A DNA stretch of 19,034 nucleotides from JBLHUT01 sp047629975. Its GTDB lineage: Bacteria; Pseudomonadota; Alphaproteobacteria; Rhodobacterales; Rhodobacteraceae. Location: contig JBLHUT010000031.1 in the NCBI GenBank assembly GCA_047629975.1, positions 1 to 19,034 of the forward strand, read 5' to 3'. The notes beneath the pieces are model-generated. The model did no database searches, was not told the DNA's origin, and saw nothing but the letters and a program-made list of their open reading frames with translations. A program made the translations under genes and the position numbers. Below, one piece after another: positions 1 to 7,127 of this stretch. Each line of letters begins with the position of its first letter. The stretch's first letter is position 1.

Positions 1-432
1 CGCGCGCCCGATCGCCAGCATTTGCTGCTCGCCCCCTGACAAAGACGCGGCCTTCTGGCTCCGGCGCTCCTCCAATCGCGGAAAAAGTTCGGCCACGCGG
101 GCAAAATCCCAGTCTCCGGGGCGTGCAGCCGCCAGCAGGTTCTCGGCCACGGTCAGGGTCGCAAAACAGCGCCGCCCCTCCGGCACCAGCCCCACACCCA
201 TTTGTGCCACGCGGTAAGACGGCAAGGCCGCAATATCGCACCCGTCAAACGCAATCCGCCCGCCACGATGCCGCAACATCCGGCAGATCGTGCGGATGGT
301 TGTCGTCTTGCCCATGCCGTTGCGTCCCATCAGGGCCAGAACCTCGCCCTCGGCAACCTCGAGCGACACATCGAACAGAGCCTGCGAGGGGCCATAAAAC
401 GCCGTGACCTGCTGCAGCGACAAAAGGCTCAT
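1..432 (-). CDS. livF: Liv-type ABC importer ATPase LivF (partial, C-terminus off the window)
   Basis: This is the second ATP-binding subunit of a branched-chain amino-acid-type (HAAT) ABC importer, which acts on the cytoplasmic face of the inner membrane. The first 144 residues are visible. They start at an ATG whose bases overlap the livG stop (ATGA), so the two are translationally coupled. The Walker A motif GRNGMGKTT lies at about residues 36-44. The LivF hallmark VPEGRRCFATLTVAENL follows at about 83-99, and the ABC signature LSGGEQQMLAIGRA at about 131-144. Walker B and the H-loop lie beyond the left edge. Being last in the order binding protein-livH-livM-livG-livF agrees with LivF. The transported compound cannot be read from this subunit. 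The family call is firm; the symbol says nothing about substrate. Confidence 0.93.
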   Translation of the reverse strand, partial: MSLLSLQQVTAFYGPSQALFDVSLEVAEGEVLALMGRNGMGKTTTIRTICRMLRHRGGRIAFDGCDIAALPSYRVAQMGVGLVPEGRRCFATLTVAENLLAAARPGDWDFARVAELFPRLEERRSQKAASLSGGEQQMLAIGRA

Positions 433-1178
433 GCCGCATCCCCGAGATAGGCGCGCCGCACCGTGGCATCGGCACGGATCTCGGCCGCAGTGCCGGTGGC
501 AATGATCCGCCCCTCGACCAGAACGCTGATCCGGTCGGCCAGTGCAAACACCGCATCCATATCATGCTCGACCAGCAATATCGGGGCCTCGTCGCGCAAA
601 CCGGCCAGCAAATGCGTCAGATCCTTGCTGCCAGAGGTGCCCAACCCCGCCATCGGCTCGTCCATCACAAACGCTTTTGGCCGCAGTACCAGCGCCAGCC
701 CGACCTCCAGTTGGCGCCGCTGACCATGCGACAGATCAGCGGTGCGTGTGCCTTGATGATCCAACAGCCCGACCCGCTCAAGCGCGGCAACCGCCTGCGC
801 CCGCAGGCCGGTATCGCGCATCACGCGCCGCCACATCCCGAAGCCCCCGCCACAAGCCCCAAGCGCCCCCAGCGTGGCGTTTTGCAAAACTGTCAATTCA
901 GGCGGCAGCGCGCTGATCTGAAATGTGCGCGACAGACCCGCACGCGCCCGCGCCACCGTATCAAGCGCCGTCACATCGCGCCCGTCAAACGCGATGCGCC
1001 CTGCGTCGGGGCGCAATCCGCCGGCAATCTGCTGGATCAACGTGGATTTCCCCGCCCCGTTCGGTCCGATCAGGGCGTGGATTTCTCCGACCCGCAGATC
1101 AAGCGACACCGCATCAGAGGCCAGTAAAGCCCCGAACCGTTTGGTAATCGCCTCAAGGCGCAGCACCGGTTCACTCAT
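429..1178 (-). CDS. livG: Liv-type ABC importer ATPase LivG
   Basis: This is the first ATP-binding subunit of the HAAT importer, 249 residues from the chosen ATG. The Walker A GPNGAGKST is at residues 38-46. A slightly unusual signature, LSHGQRRQLEVGLAL, replaces the more common LSxGQ(Q/R)R form. Walker B is FVMDEPMAGLG, and the H-loop region is ILLVEHDM. The C-terminus ends in YLGDAA, typical of LivG-type subunits. The ATG at 1178 overlaps the end of livM by 8 nt. A GTG at 1196 would add six residues (VDGRWR), but I prefer the ATG because the protein then begins with the usual short MSEPVLRLEAITKRFG leader. The stop overlaps the livF start. Family membership is clear; the substrate is unknown. 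Confidence 0.94.
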   Translation of the reverse strand: MSEPVLRLEAITKRFGALLASDAVSLDLRVGEIHALIGPNGAGKSTLIQQIAGGLRPDAGRIAFDGRDVTALDTVARARAGLSRTFQISALPPELTVLQNATLGALGACGGGFGMWRRVMRDTGLRAQAVAALERVGLLDHQGTRTADLSHGQRRQLEVGLALVLRPKAFVMDEPMAGLGTSGSKDLTHLLAGLRDEAPILLVEHDMDAVFALADRISVLVEGRIIATGTAAEIRADATVRRAYLGDAA

Positions 1179-2154
1179 GCGCCACCGCCCGTCCACTCAC
1201 CAGACCGATCACCCCTCCGCGCGCGAACAACACCACCCCAAGCAGCAAGATCCCAAGGAAGATTTGCCAATACTCACTCATACCGCCCAGCAAATGTTCA
1301 AGCGCGATAAACAGGCACGCCCCCACGACAGGACCATAAAGCCGCCCCACACCGCCCAGAATCACAAAGACGATAATCTCGCCGCTGGTGTGCCAGTTCA
1401 GCATCGACGGACTGACAAAGCGGTTCAGATCGGCATAAAGCGCGCCCGACAATCCGGTGATCATCCCCGACAGCGTGAACGCGACCAGTCGCAGGTGATA
1501 GGGCCGTATCCCCACCGTCTCGACCCGCACCTCGTTTTGCCGCGCCGCACTCAGCCCCAAACCAAACGGCGACGCGGCAATCCGCGCCGACAAGGCCAGC
1601 GCCAAAAACAAAGCCACCAGAGCGATGGCATAGAATTGCACCGGATCAAGCGTATTAAGCCCCGGAAACCCGTTGCGTACATAAATCGACAACCCGTCCT
1701 CGCCGCCGTACGCCGGCCAGCTGATTGCGAAATAATAAAACATCTGCCCGAAGGCGAGCGTGATCATGATGAAGTAGACACCCGAGGTCCGCAGGCTCAA
1801 CGCCCCGATGGCAAGGGCCGCGACCCCGCTGGCCAGAACCGCCACAAGCCAGATCACCGGCATGGACTTGGTGCCCTCGACCACGATCACCCCGTCAAAA
1901 AGTGGCACATAACTTTGCGCATGACTGGCAAGGATGCCCATCGCATAACCGCCAATACCAAAGAATGCCGCGTGGCCAAGGCTGACCAGACCGCCCTGCC
2001 CCAGCGCGATGTTCAGCCCGACACCGGCCAGCGCCAGAATGACCGCCTTGGTCGTCAGGGTGATCAGAAACGGCGCATCCGTCACCCACGCCCACAACGG
2101 AAAGGCCACAAGCAGCACAGTCACTGCAACATTGAAGAGCGTTTCGCGGGTCAT
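1171..2154 (-). CDS. livM: Liv-type ABC importer permease LivM
   Basis: This is an inner-membrane permease of the HAAT importer, 327 residues. It contains the LivM hallmark LNIALGQGGLVSLGHAAFFG near residues 48-67 and multiple hydrophobic spans. The cytoplasmic EAA-like coupling loop reads ARQNEVRVETVGIRPYHLRL, and the C-terminal permease motif is VFVILGGVGRLYGPVVGA. The open frame continues upstream into livH in another frame. I start it at the ATG at 2154, which overlaps the livH stop (ATGA) and gives a normal family length. Its 3' end overlaps livG. It should form the translocation pore with LivH, energised by LivG and LivF. Confidence 0.94.
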   Translation of the reverse strand: MTRETLFNVAVTVLLVAFPLWAWVTDAPFLITLTTKAVILALAGVGLNIALGQGGLVSLGHAAFFGIGGYAMGILASHAQSYVPLFDGVIVVEGTKSMPVIWLVAVLASGVAALAIGALSLRTSGVYFIMITLAFGQMFYYFAISWPAYGGEDGLSIYVRNGFPGLNTLDPVQFYAIALVALFLALALSARIAASPFGLGLSAARQNEVRVETVGIRPYHLRLVAFTLSGMITGLSGALYADLNRFVSPSMLNWHTSGEIIVFVILGGVGRLYGPVVGACLFIALEHLLGGMSEYWQIFLGILLLGVVLFARGGVIGLVSGRAVAHE

Positions 2155-3068
2155 GATGTTCCGTAAAGCCCCGATGGTCGCCAGATCAGCACGCAGGCCA
2201 TCAGCACATAAATCGCCATCGAAGCCAGCGCCGACCCCACCGAGGCCGCCGCAGATGCCTCCATGAACCAGCCAAAGCCCATCGGCAAAAGCACACCGCC
2301 AAGGGTCTCTGTCAGCCCGACCAGAATCGCCCCCACCATCGCCCCCTTGATCGACCCGATGCCACCGATAACGATGACCACAAAGGCCAGGATCAGCACA
2401 GGCTCGCCCATGCCGACCTGTACCGACTGGATCGCGCCGACCAGCGCACCGGCCAACCCCGCAAGCGCCGCCCCCAGCGCGAAAACGATTGTATAAAGTT
2501 TCGAGATATCGACGCCCAGCGCGGCAATCATCTCGCGGTCCGCGGCGCCTGCACGGATGCGAATGCCAAGCCGGGTTCTGGAAATCAACACGAACAAGCC
2601 AAAAGCCACGACAAGCCCGACCAACAGAATCGCAAGCCGGTACAGCGGATACTGGATCCCGCCGGGAAGGGCCACCGGCCCGGACAGGTAATACGGCACA
2701 TCGAGATACAGAGGAAAGGACCCGAACGCCCAACGCGTCCCCTCCGAGAAAATCAGGATCAGCGCAAAGGTCGCCAGAACCTGATCCAGATGATCCCGGT
2801 CATAAAGCCGGCGGATCACCACCAACTCGACCAACGCCCCTGCCGCCGCCGCCGCCGCCAGCGCCGCCCCCAGACCCAGCACGAAAGACCCCGTCGCCCC
2901 CGCGACGGCCGCCGCCGCAAAGGCCCCGATCATGTAAAGCGACCCATGCGCAAGGTTGATCAACCCCATCACTCCGAACACAAGCGTCAGCCCCGCCGCC
3001 ATCAAAAACAGCATAACACCAAGCTGAAGCCCGTTCAGCACCTGTTCGATAAATAAAATGAGTGACAT
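2151..3068 (-). CDS. livH: Liv-type ABC importer permease LivH
   Basis: This is the second inner-membrane permease of the importer, 305 residues. It starts with the typical LivH N-terminus (MSLILFIEQVLNGLQLGVML) followed by GLTLVFGVMGLINLAHGSLY, the family signature. The EAA-like loop ADREMIAALGVDISKLYTIV is at about 186-205, and the ending VIVIGGIGSIKGAMVGAILVG is characteristic of LivH. The ATG at 3068 lies 45 nt after the binding-protein stop and has no clear Shine-Dalgarno sequence, so translation may depend on the upstream message. The stop codon overlaps the livM start. Confidence 0.94.
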   Translation of the reverse strand: MSLILFIEQVLNGLQLGVMLFLMAAGLTLVFGVMGLINLAHGSLYMIGAFAAAAVAGATGSFVLGLGAALAAAAAAGALVELVVIRRLYDRDHLDQVLATFALILIFSEGTRWAFGSFPLYLDVPYYLSGPVALPGGIQYPLYRLAILLVGLVVAFGLFVLISRTRLGIRIRAGAADREMIAALGVDISKLYTIVFALGAALAGLAGALVGAIQSVQVGMGEPVLILAFVVIVIGGIGSIKGAMVGAILVGLTETLGGVLLPMGFGWFMEASAAASVGSALASMAIYVLMACVLIWRPSGLYGTS

Positions 3069-3079
3069 CGCGCAAAACA

Positions 3080-3099
3080 GGTCGGACGATTGCCCGACC
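3080..3099 (-). terminator. Stem-loop between the binding-protein gene and livH (possible attenuator)
   Basis: GGTCGG (3080-3085) and CCGACC (3094-3099) form a perfect 6-bp stem with an 8-nt loop. On the minus strand it is followed by TGTTTTG rather than a full U-run. A leaky stop or mRNA-stabilising hairpin here would let the binding protein be made in excess over the membrane subunits, a common arrangement in ABC importers. The structure is seen directly; the function is inferred. Confidence 0.45.
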
Positions 3100-3113
3100 C
3101 GTATCCTTTGTGA

Positions 3114-4277
3114 CTACATCGGGCAATCAGCGGCGTAGACGTCGCTATGATCGCTCAGACCTGTGGCAATGATCTTGTTGGTGAACACGTCGCCCTCCTG
3201 AATGACTTCGCGCACAAAGATATCCTGAATGGGGTGGTGGTTGTTCGCGAACTTGAACTTGCCGCGCACCGAAGCAAAATCAGCCGCCTCGAGTGCCGCC
3301 TGAAACGCGGCCGTGTCGGCGACATCGGCCTTTGCCATCGCAGACAGCAACAGGTTCGCAGTGTCGTACCCCTGCGACGCATAAAGCGATGGCAGGCGCC
3401 CGTATTCCGCGACAAAGCCCGCGACAAATGCCTTGTTCGCGGCGTTATCAATGTCCTTGTTCCACTGCGAGGTGTTTTTCACGCCCAAAGCTGCGGCACC
3501 GACGGCCTGCAAAATCCCCTGATCAAAGCTGAACGCAGGTCCGATCACGGGAATGTCCACACCGCTTCCGGCATATTGCTTGAGGAACGAAATCCCCATG
3601 CCGCCGGGCAGGAAGAAGAACACGCTATCGGCACCACTTGCGCGGATCTGGGCAATCTCGGCGGCATAATCCGTCTGCCCCAGTTTGGTGAACAACTCAC
3701 CCGCCAGCGCGCCCTCGTAAAGACGCTTGTACCCCGTCAGGGCATCCTTGCCGGCCGGATAGTTCGGCGCAAGGATGAACGAATTCGCAAAGCCTGCACT
3801 GTTGGCATAGGCCCCTGCCGCTTCGTGCAGGTTGTCGTTCTGCCACGCTACGTTGAAATACAGCGGGCTGCACCCCTTACCGGCAAGCTGCGACGGCCCC
3901 GCATTCGGAGAGAGATAGAATTTGCCCTGTGCAGTTGCCGACGGCACAACCGCCATCGCAAGGTTCGACCAGATGATACCGGTCAATACATCGACCTTTT
4001 CCGATTGGATCAACTTGTCAGCGAGTTGCACCGCGACATCCGGCTTGCGCTGGTCATCCTCGATCACGACCTCGAGGTTGTCGTTGCCAGCCATCTTTGC
4101 CGCCAGCATAAAGCCGTCACGCACGTCGATGCCAAGCCCCGCACCGCCCCCCGAAAGGGTGGTGATCATGCCGACCTTCACCTTGCCGCCATGCCCTTCG
4201 GCCCCTGCGCCGGTTGCCAGTGCTGCCGCAGCCAATGCCGCAGCCGATACGGCCAATGCCAGTTTTTTAAGCGCCAT
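3114..4277 (-). CDS. Periplasmic substrate-binding protein of the Liv-type importer
   Basis: This is a periplasmic binding protein of the type I (Leu/Ile/Val-binding-like) fold, 387 residues, and the first gene of the importer operon. Residues 1-26 form a Sec signal peptide: Lys-Lys, a long Ala/Leu core, and a cleavage site after AGA. The mature start KVKVGMITTLSGGGAGLGID and the QRKPDVAVQLADKLI segment fit the family. Two cysteines, C136 and C385, could form a disulfide. The C-terminal GKFKFANNHHPIQDIFVREV recalls binding proteins annotated for aromatic acids and other non-canonical ligands, so leucine/isoleucine/valine should not be assumed. The Shine-Dalgarno AGGGAG sits 7 nt upstream of the ATG. 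The divergent M19-like operon suggests its ligand is what that operon processes, but this is inference. Confidence 0.92.
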   Translation of the reverse strand: MALKKLALAVSAAALAAAALATGAGAEGHGGKVKVGMITTLSGGGAGLGIDVRDGFMLAAKMAGNDNLEVVIEDDQRKPDVAVQLADKLIQSEKVDVLTGIIWSNLAMAVVPSATAQGKFYLSPNAGPSQLAGKGCSPLYFNVAWQNDNLHEAAGAYANSAGFANSFILAPNYPAGKDALTGYKRLYEGALAGELFTKLGQTDYAAEIAQIRASGADSVFFFLPGGMGISFLKQYAGSGVDIPVIGPAFSFDQGILQAVGAAALGVKNTSQWNKDIDNAANKAFVAGFVAEYGRLPSLYASQGYDTANLLLSAMAKADVADTAAFQAALEAADFASVRGKFKFANNHHPIQDIFVREVIQEGDVFTNKIIATGLSDHSDVYAADCPM

Positions 4278-4300
4278 TCTTTATCTCCCTTTACGCCGTT

Positions 4301-4325
4301 GCAGGCAGATTTGGACCCCGCCTGC
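4301..4325. promoter_or_regulatory. Inverted repeat in the leader of the binding-protein gene
   Basis: GCAGGC (4301-4306) and GCCTGC (4320-4325) are perfect 6-bp arms separated by 13 nt. They lie 24-48 nt upstream of the binding-protein ATG in the divergent control region. It could be an operator or an mRNA hairpin. There is no regulator gene in the window to assign to it. Confidence 0.35.
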
Positions 4326-4360
4326 GATTGGACGCATTCGAACACTGCCCACACAGGATG

Positions 4361-4375
4361 CGCAAGGGGCTTGCG
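4361..4375. promoter_or_regulatory. Perfect palindrome CGCAAG-GGG-CTTGCG in the divergent control region
   Basis: The arms CGCAAG (4361-4366) and CTTGCG (4370-4375) flank GGG. Flanking GATG (4357-4360) and CATC (4377-4380) extend the symmetry, with one unpaired A at 4376. It lies between the two divergent operons, about 27 nt upstream of the rightward -35 element. An operator controlling one or both directions is plausible; this is inference from position and symmetry. Confidence 0.4.
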
Positions 4376-4401
4376 ACATCTCTTTTGGGCAAATGTCATG
4401 A

Positions 4402-4431
4402 TTGACGCGGCACGCCTTCGGGCAGCATAGT
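4402..4431 (+). promoter_or_regulatory. Sigma70-like promoter for the M19-like operon
   Basis: TTGACG (4402-4407, 5 of 6 consensus) is separated by 18 nt from CATAGT (4426-4431, 4 of 6). Transcription would start near 4438, giving a leader of about 18 nt with a G-run Shine-Dalgarno (4447-4452) before the ATG at 4456. This arrangement argues against the in-frame TTG at 4402 as a start codon, because that TTG would be part of the -35 element. Confidence 0.55.
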
Positions 4432-4455
4432 CCTGAGGCATTCAGCGGGGGGCGC

Positions 4456-5433
4456 ATGGGATATAATATTGACGGGCTGCAATATGCGAACTGGTCGGAA
4501 AAAATCTTCCGGCAGATGCGTGCCGGCGGGTTGGACGCGGTTCATGTCACCATCGCGTATCACGAAACCTTTCGTGAAATGGTGCTCCAGGTCGAGCGTT
4601 GGAACCGCTGGTTCGAGCAATTTCCAGATCTGATTTTTCTTGGCCGCACCGGTGACGACGTGCGCCGCGCACGTGAAACAGGCCGCACCGCGATCTTTTT
4701 CGGCTTCCAGAATCCCTCCCCCATCGAGGACGACATCGGGCTGGTCGAGATTGCCCACATGCTGGGCGCGCGTTTCATGCAGCTGAGTTACAACAACCAG
4801 TCCCTGCTTGCGACCGGATGCTACGAAGACGAAGACCCCGGCCTGACCCGCATGGGCAAGCAGGTGATCACGGAAATGAACCGTGTCGGCCTGATCGTCG
4901 ACATGAGCCATTCAGCCGACCGCAGCACGCTTGAGGCGATCGCGCATTCTACCCGTCCCATCGCCATCACCCACGCCAACCCCGCCCGCTGGCAGCCTGC
5001 CCTGCGCAACAAGTCGGACACCGTGCTGGAGGCTCTGGCAGAGTCTGGTGGAATGCTGGGATTTTCGCTGTATCCCCACCACCTGAAGGGAAAATCCGAC
5101 TGCACGCTCGATGATTTCTGCACCATGATCGCCCGAACGGCCGAACATCTGGGGCCAGAGCATCTTGGGATCGGCAGCGACCTGTGTCAGGACCACCCCG
5201 ACAGTGTTGTCGAATGGATGCGGGTCGGACGCTGGTCCAAGGTGGTGGATTACGGCGAAGGCTCGGCCACATCCCCCGGATTTCCACCCATGCCCGTCTG
5301 GTTCAACGACAACCGCGATTTTCCCGGTCTGACCGAAGGCTTGCGCACAACAGGATTGTCAGACGCAGAGGTAAGCGGGATCATGGGTGACAACTGGCTG
5401 CGATTCTACGACGAAGGATTTGAACCCCGATGA
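4456..5433 (+). CDS. Peptidase M19 (membrane dipeptidase)-like protein with altered metal site
   Basis: This protein of 325 residues has the amidohydrolase-like fold of family M19. Recognisable landmarks are DMSH (H152), ITHANP (H173), ALRNKSD (R184), GIGSDLCQD (D242) and the terminal GDNWLRFY. They correspond to the second-metal histidines, the substrate arginine, the catalytic-region aspartate and the usual C-terminal motif. The first-metal HxD motif (DGHND in typical members) reads DGLQY at 6-10, and the bridging glutamate is replaced by Gln85 in FGFQN. From memory, a divergent M19-like branch that includes a gene beside dimethylglycine demethylase genes in pseudomonads shares IDGL and GFQN, so this may be a family trait rather than decay. 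No signal peptide is visible, so it is probably cytoplasmic. Dipeptidase activity is doubtful; another small-molecule hydrolysis is possible. The ATG at 4456 is chosen from the G-rich Shine-Dalgarno and promoter spacing. The stop overlaps the next ATG. Confidence 0.85.
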   Translation: MGYNIDGLQYANWSEKIFRQMRAGGLDAVHVTIAYHETFREMVLQVERWNRWFEQFPDLIFLGRTGDDVRRARETGRTAIFFGFQNPSPIEDDIGLVEIAHMLGARFMQLSYNNQSLLATGCYEDEDPGLTRMGKQVITEMNRVGLIVDMSHSADRSTLEAIAHSTRPIAITHANPARWQPALRNKSDTVLEALAESGGMLGFSLYPHHLKGKSDCTLDDFCTMIARTAEHLGPEHLGIGSDLCQDHPDSVVEWMRVGRWSKVVDYGEGSATSPGFPPMPVWFNDNRDFPGLTEGLRTTGLSDAEVSGIMGDNWLRFYDEGFEPR

Positions 5434-7127
5434 CCCCTCAGGCCCCCGACACCCGCGCACCGCGCCCCCTGCCGCCGGTTTCGCGGCGTGACCCCGCACA
5501 GGTGATGCGCCTGTCGCGTCTGGGCGCGCTGCACCAGTCGCGGCTTTCGTTCATGCGGATATTGCTGCGGCGCATGGCCTCGGAACAGTGGCGATTCGAG
5601 GTGCCGGTGTTCGACATCGACGCCTCTGGCGTGGGCCATGCGGTCTTGTGTGCCCACGGCCCCGAACGCAGCTATTCACTGGTCGCCTTTGCCCATGACC
5701 TGCCCGCCGCGCAGCGCTCCGACAGGGTCATTGCGACGGCGTGGGATGCCACGTTTACCTTGTTCGACGGGGTCCCGACGGCCCAGGACATCAAGCGGCT
5801 GTCACGCAACGTGCCCTTGCAGGAAGCCGGTCGCATCAGCCAACATGAATTGACACTGGCGCGCGCGAACCGATCGGTACGGCTGTGGGATCATGTCGTG
5901 GGGAAACTTGCATCCGGCAACCAACCCGACGCGGATCTGATCGACAGTATCGGATATCTGATGCGCACCACCGCGGTTTACGGCTCTGGCAAATTCGGGG
6001 CGGCCGACCGTGAAGATATCGCAAGGCGTCCCGAATGTGCCGCCCCGTTTCAGGTTGAAATGCTGACGGTTTACCTGATCCGCGACTTTGTCGGGCGGCT
6101 TGTCAATCACATGGCGCGGGCAAAGGGCGGTGCGGGGGCTGTCGGGCTTGACCCTGCGCTGCGGCGCAGGCTTGGTATCGGCAACTCCACCGGGCTGGGC
6201 ATGGCGCCTTTTCTGATCAATCACCCCGATTTGCTGAACAACTGGATCATGGCCCGCGAAACCGCGCTGGCAAGGGTGCGCAACCTGCCTGATACCGCGA
6301 TGATGCCACGGTTCGAAAGACTTCTGGACCGTGCCCGTCGCAATGCCGACCTCTGGACCTCTGATCACGCCGGACAACAGGTCAGGCTGACCACGCTCAG
6401 GGCGGATCTGACGCTTTTCAAGGCGCATCTGGATTCCACCAACGACACACCTCGATCGTGGGACGGGCTTTTTCTTTGGGCCCAGGCACATCTGGAGGAG
6501 GATGCACAGGAGCAGATCGTGTCGCTGATGATCGAGCCGCACGGCAGCTTGGTCGATGATCTTGCGACGTCAATGGCCAGTGACACACCGCCTGCGCGCA
6601 TTGACGGCGCAGTGTCAGCCGGACAGATGCGCGCACTTCTGACCCGGCAATACGGCTGGGCGCTTGATATCGACTGGCACGCCGCAGAACAGACCGCACG
6701 TGTCTGGTATGTCTCGGCGGAAAAGCTTGAACCGCGACTGGGAGAGCGGGCGCTTGAGCCCATCGCACCTTACGAGCAACCGCTTGCACCGGCGCGCGAC
6801 ATGGCTGCGCTTGATAAGTGTCTGGGCACATGGCCCGAAAAGGCCCTGTTGGCCGACGTTCTGCTGGCCCATCCCGAGCACCGCCACGCCGCACGCCGCG
6901 CCCAATTATGTGACGCGCTGCCGTATGGCGAATTGCACGACAACACAGTTCACGCCGCGATGCAGCCGATCGACATGCTGCGCTGCAAGCTGTCGTTCTT
7001 TGGAGCCGGCCATTTCGATCCGCGATCGGACCGCTGGGTCCGGATAAACATGTTCCGGTTCGCCCCCCTTCCCGACGAGCTTGCCACGATGGACCCGATG
7101 CACGACGACTGGGCCTATCCGCTGTGA
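5430..7127 (+). CDS. Uncharacterised 565-residue protein, middle gene of the M19-like operon
   Basis: I do not recognise this protein. It is 565 residues, soluble-looking, without signal peptide or obvious membrane spans. Its codon use matches the neighbours, so it is a real gene. Visible features are an Arg-rich N-terminal third (SRLSFMRILLRRMASEQWRF at 40-55), a probable beta-rich stretch with TAWDATFTLFDG at 103-114, and RTTAVYGSGKFG at 179-190. A likely conserved core is GIGNSTGLGMAPFLINHP at 249-266, where an Asn-Ser-Thr-Gly loop could bind an anionic group. The C-terminal region contains FFGAGHFDPRSDRW. GSGKFG is not a P-loop because no Ser/Thr follows the Lys. The ATG overlaps the M19-like stop (ATGA), and the TGA overlaps the next GTG start. 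The chained overlaps imply balanced co-translation and perhaps a shared complex or pathway. Confidence 0.85.
   Translation: MTPQAPDTRAPRPLPPVSRRDPAQVMRLSRLGALHQSRLSFMRILLRRMASEQWRFEVPVFDIDASGVGHAVLCAHGPERSYSLVAFAHDLPAAQRSDRVIATAWDATFTLFDGVPTAQDIKRLSRNVPLQEAGRISQHELTLARANRSVRLWDHVVGKLASGNQPDADLIDSIGYLMRTTAVYGSGKFGAADREDIARRPECAAPFQVEMLTVYLIRDFVGRLVNHMARAKGGAGAVGLDPALRRRLGIGNSTGLGMAPFLINHPDLLNNWIMARETALARVRNLPDTAMMPRFERLLDRARRNADLWTSDHAGQQVRLTTLRADLTLFKAHLDSTNDTPRSWDGLFLWAQAHLEEDAQEQIVSLMIEPHGSLVDDLATSMASDTPPARIDGAVSAGQMRALLTRQYGWALDIDWHAAEQTARVWYVSAEKLEPRLGERALEPIAPYEQPLAPARDMAALDKCLGTWPEKALLADVLLAHPEHRHAARRAQLCDALPYGELHDNTVHAAMQPIDMLRCKLSFFGAGHFDPRSDRWVRINMFRFAPLPDELATMDPMHDDWAYPL

Noticed and set aside
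925..2166. A 413-codon open frame on the plus strand across livG/livM
   Set aside because: It is antisense to two clear ABC genes, with Arg/His/Gln/Pro-rich composition typical of a shadow of GC-rich coding sequence.
2155..2733. N-terminal extension of livM by about 190 codons
   Set aside because: The extension overlaps livH out of frame and is Gly/Arg/Cys-rich. The ATG at 2154 gives the normal LivM length and an ATGA junction.
3147..4430. A 427-codon open frame on the plus strand opposite the binding-protein gene
   Set aside because: It is antisense to a well-supported periplasmic binding protein with a signal peptide. The shadow has no recognisable domain.
4402..4455. TTG at 4402 as start of the M19-like gene
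   Set aside because: The TTG is part of a good -35 element, and the downstream ATG at 4456 has a G-rich ribosome site at correct spacing.
5982..5999. GSGKFG in the 565-aa protein as a nucleotide-binding P-loop
   Set aside because: A Walker A needs GxxxxGK[ST]. Here Phe follows Lys, the upstream Gly spacing is wrong, and no Walker B is visible.
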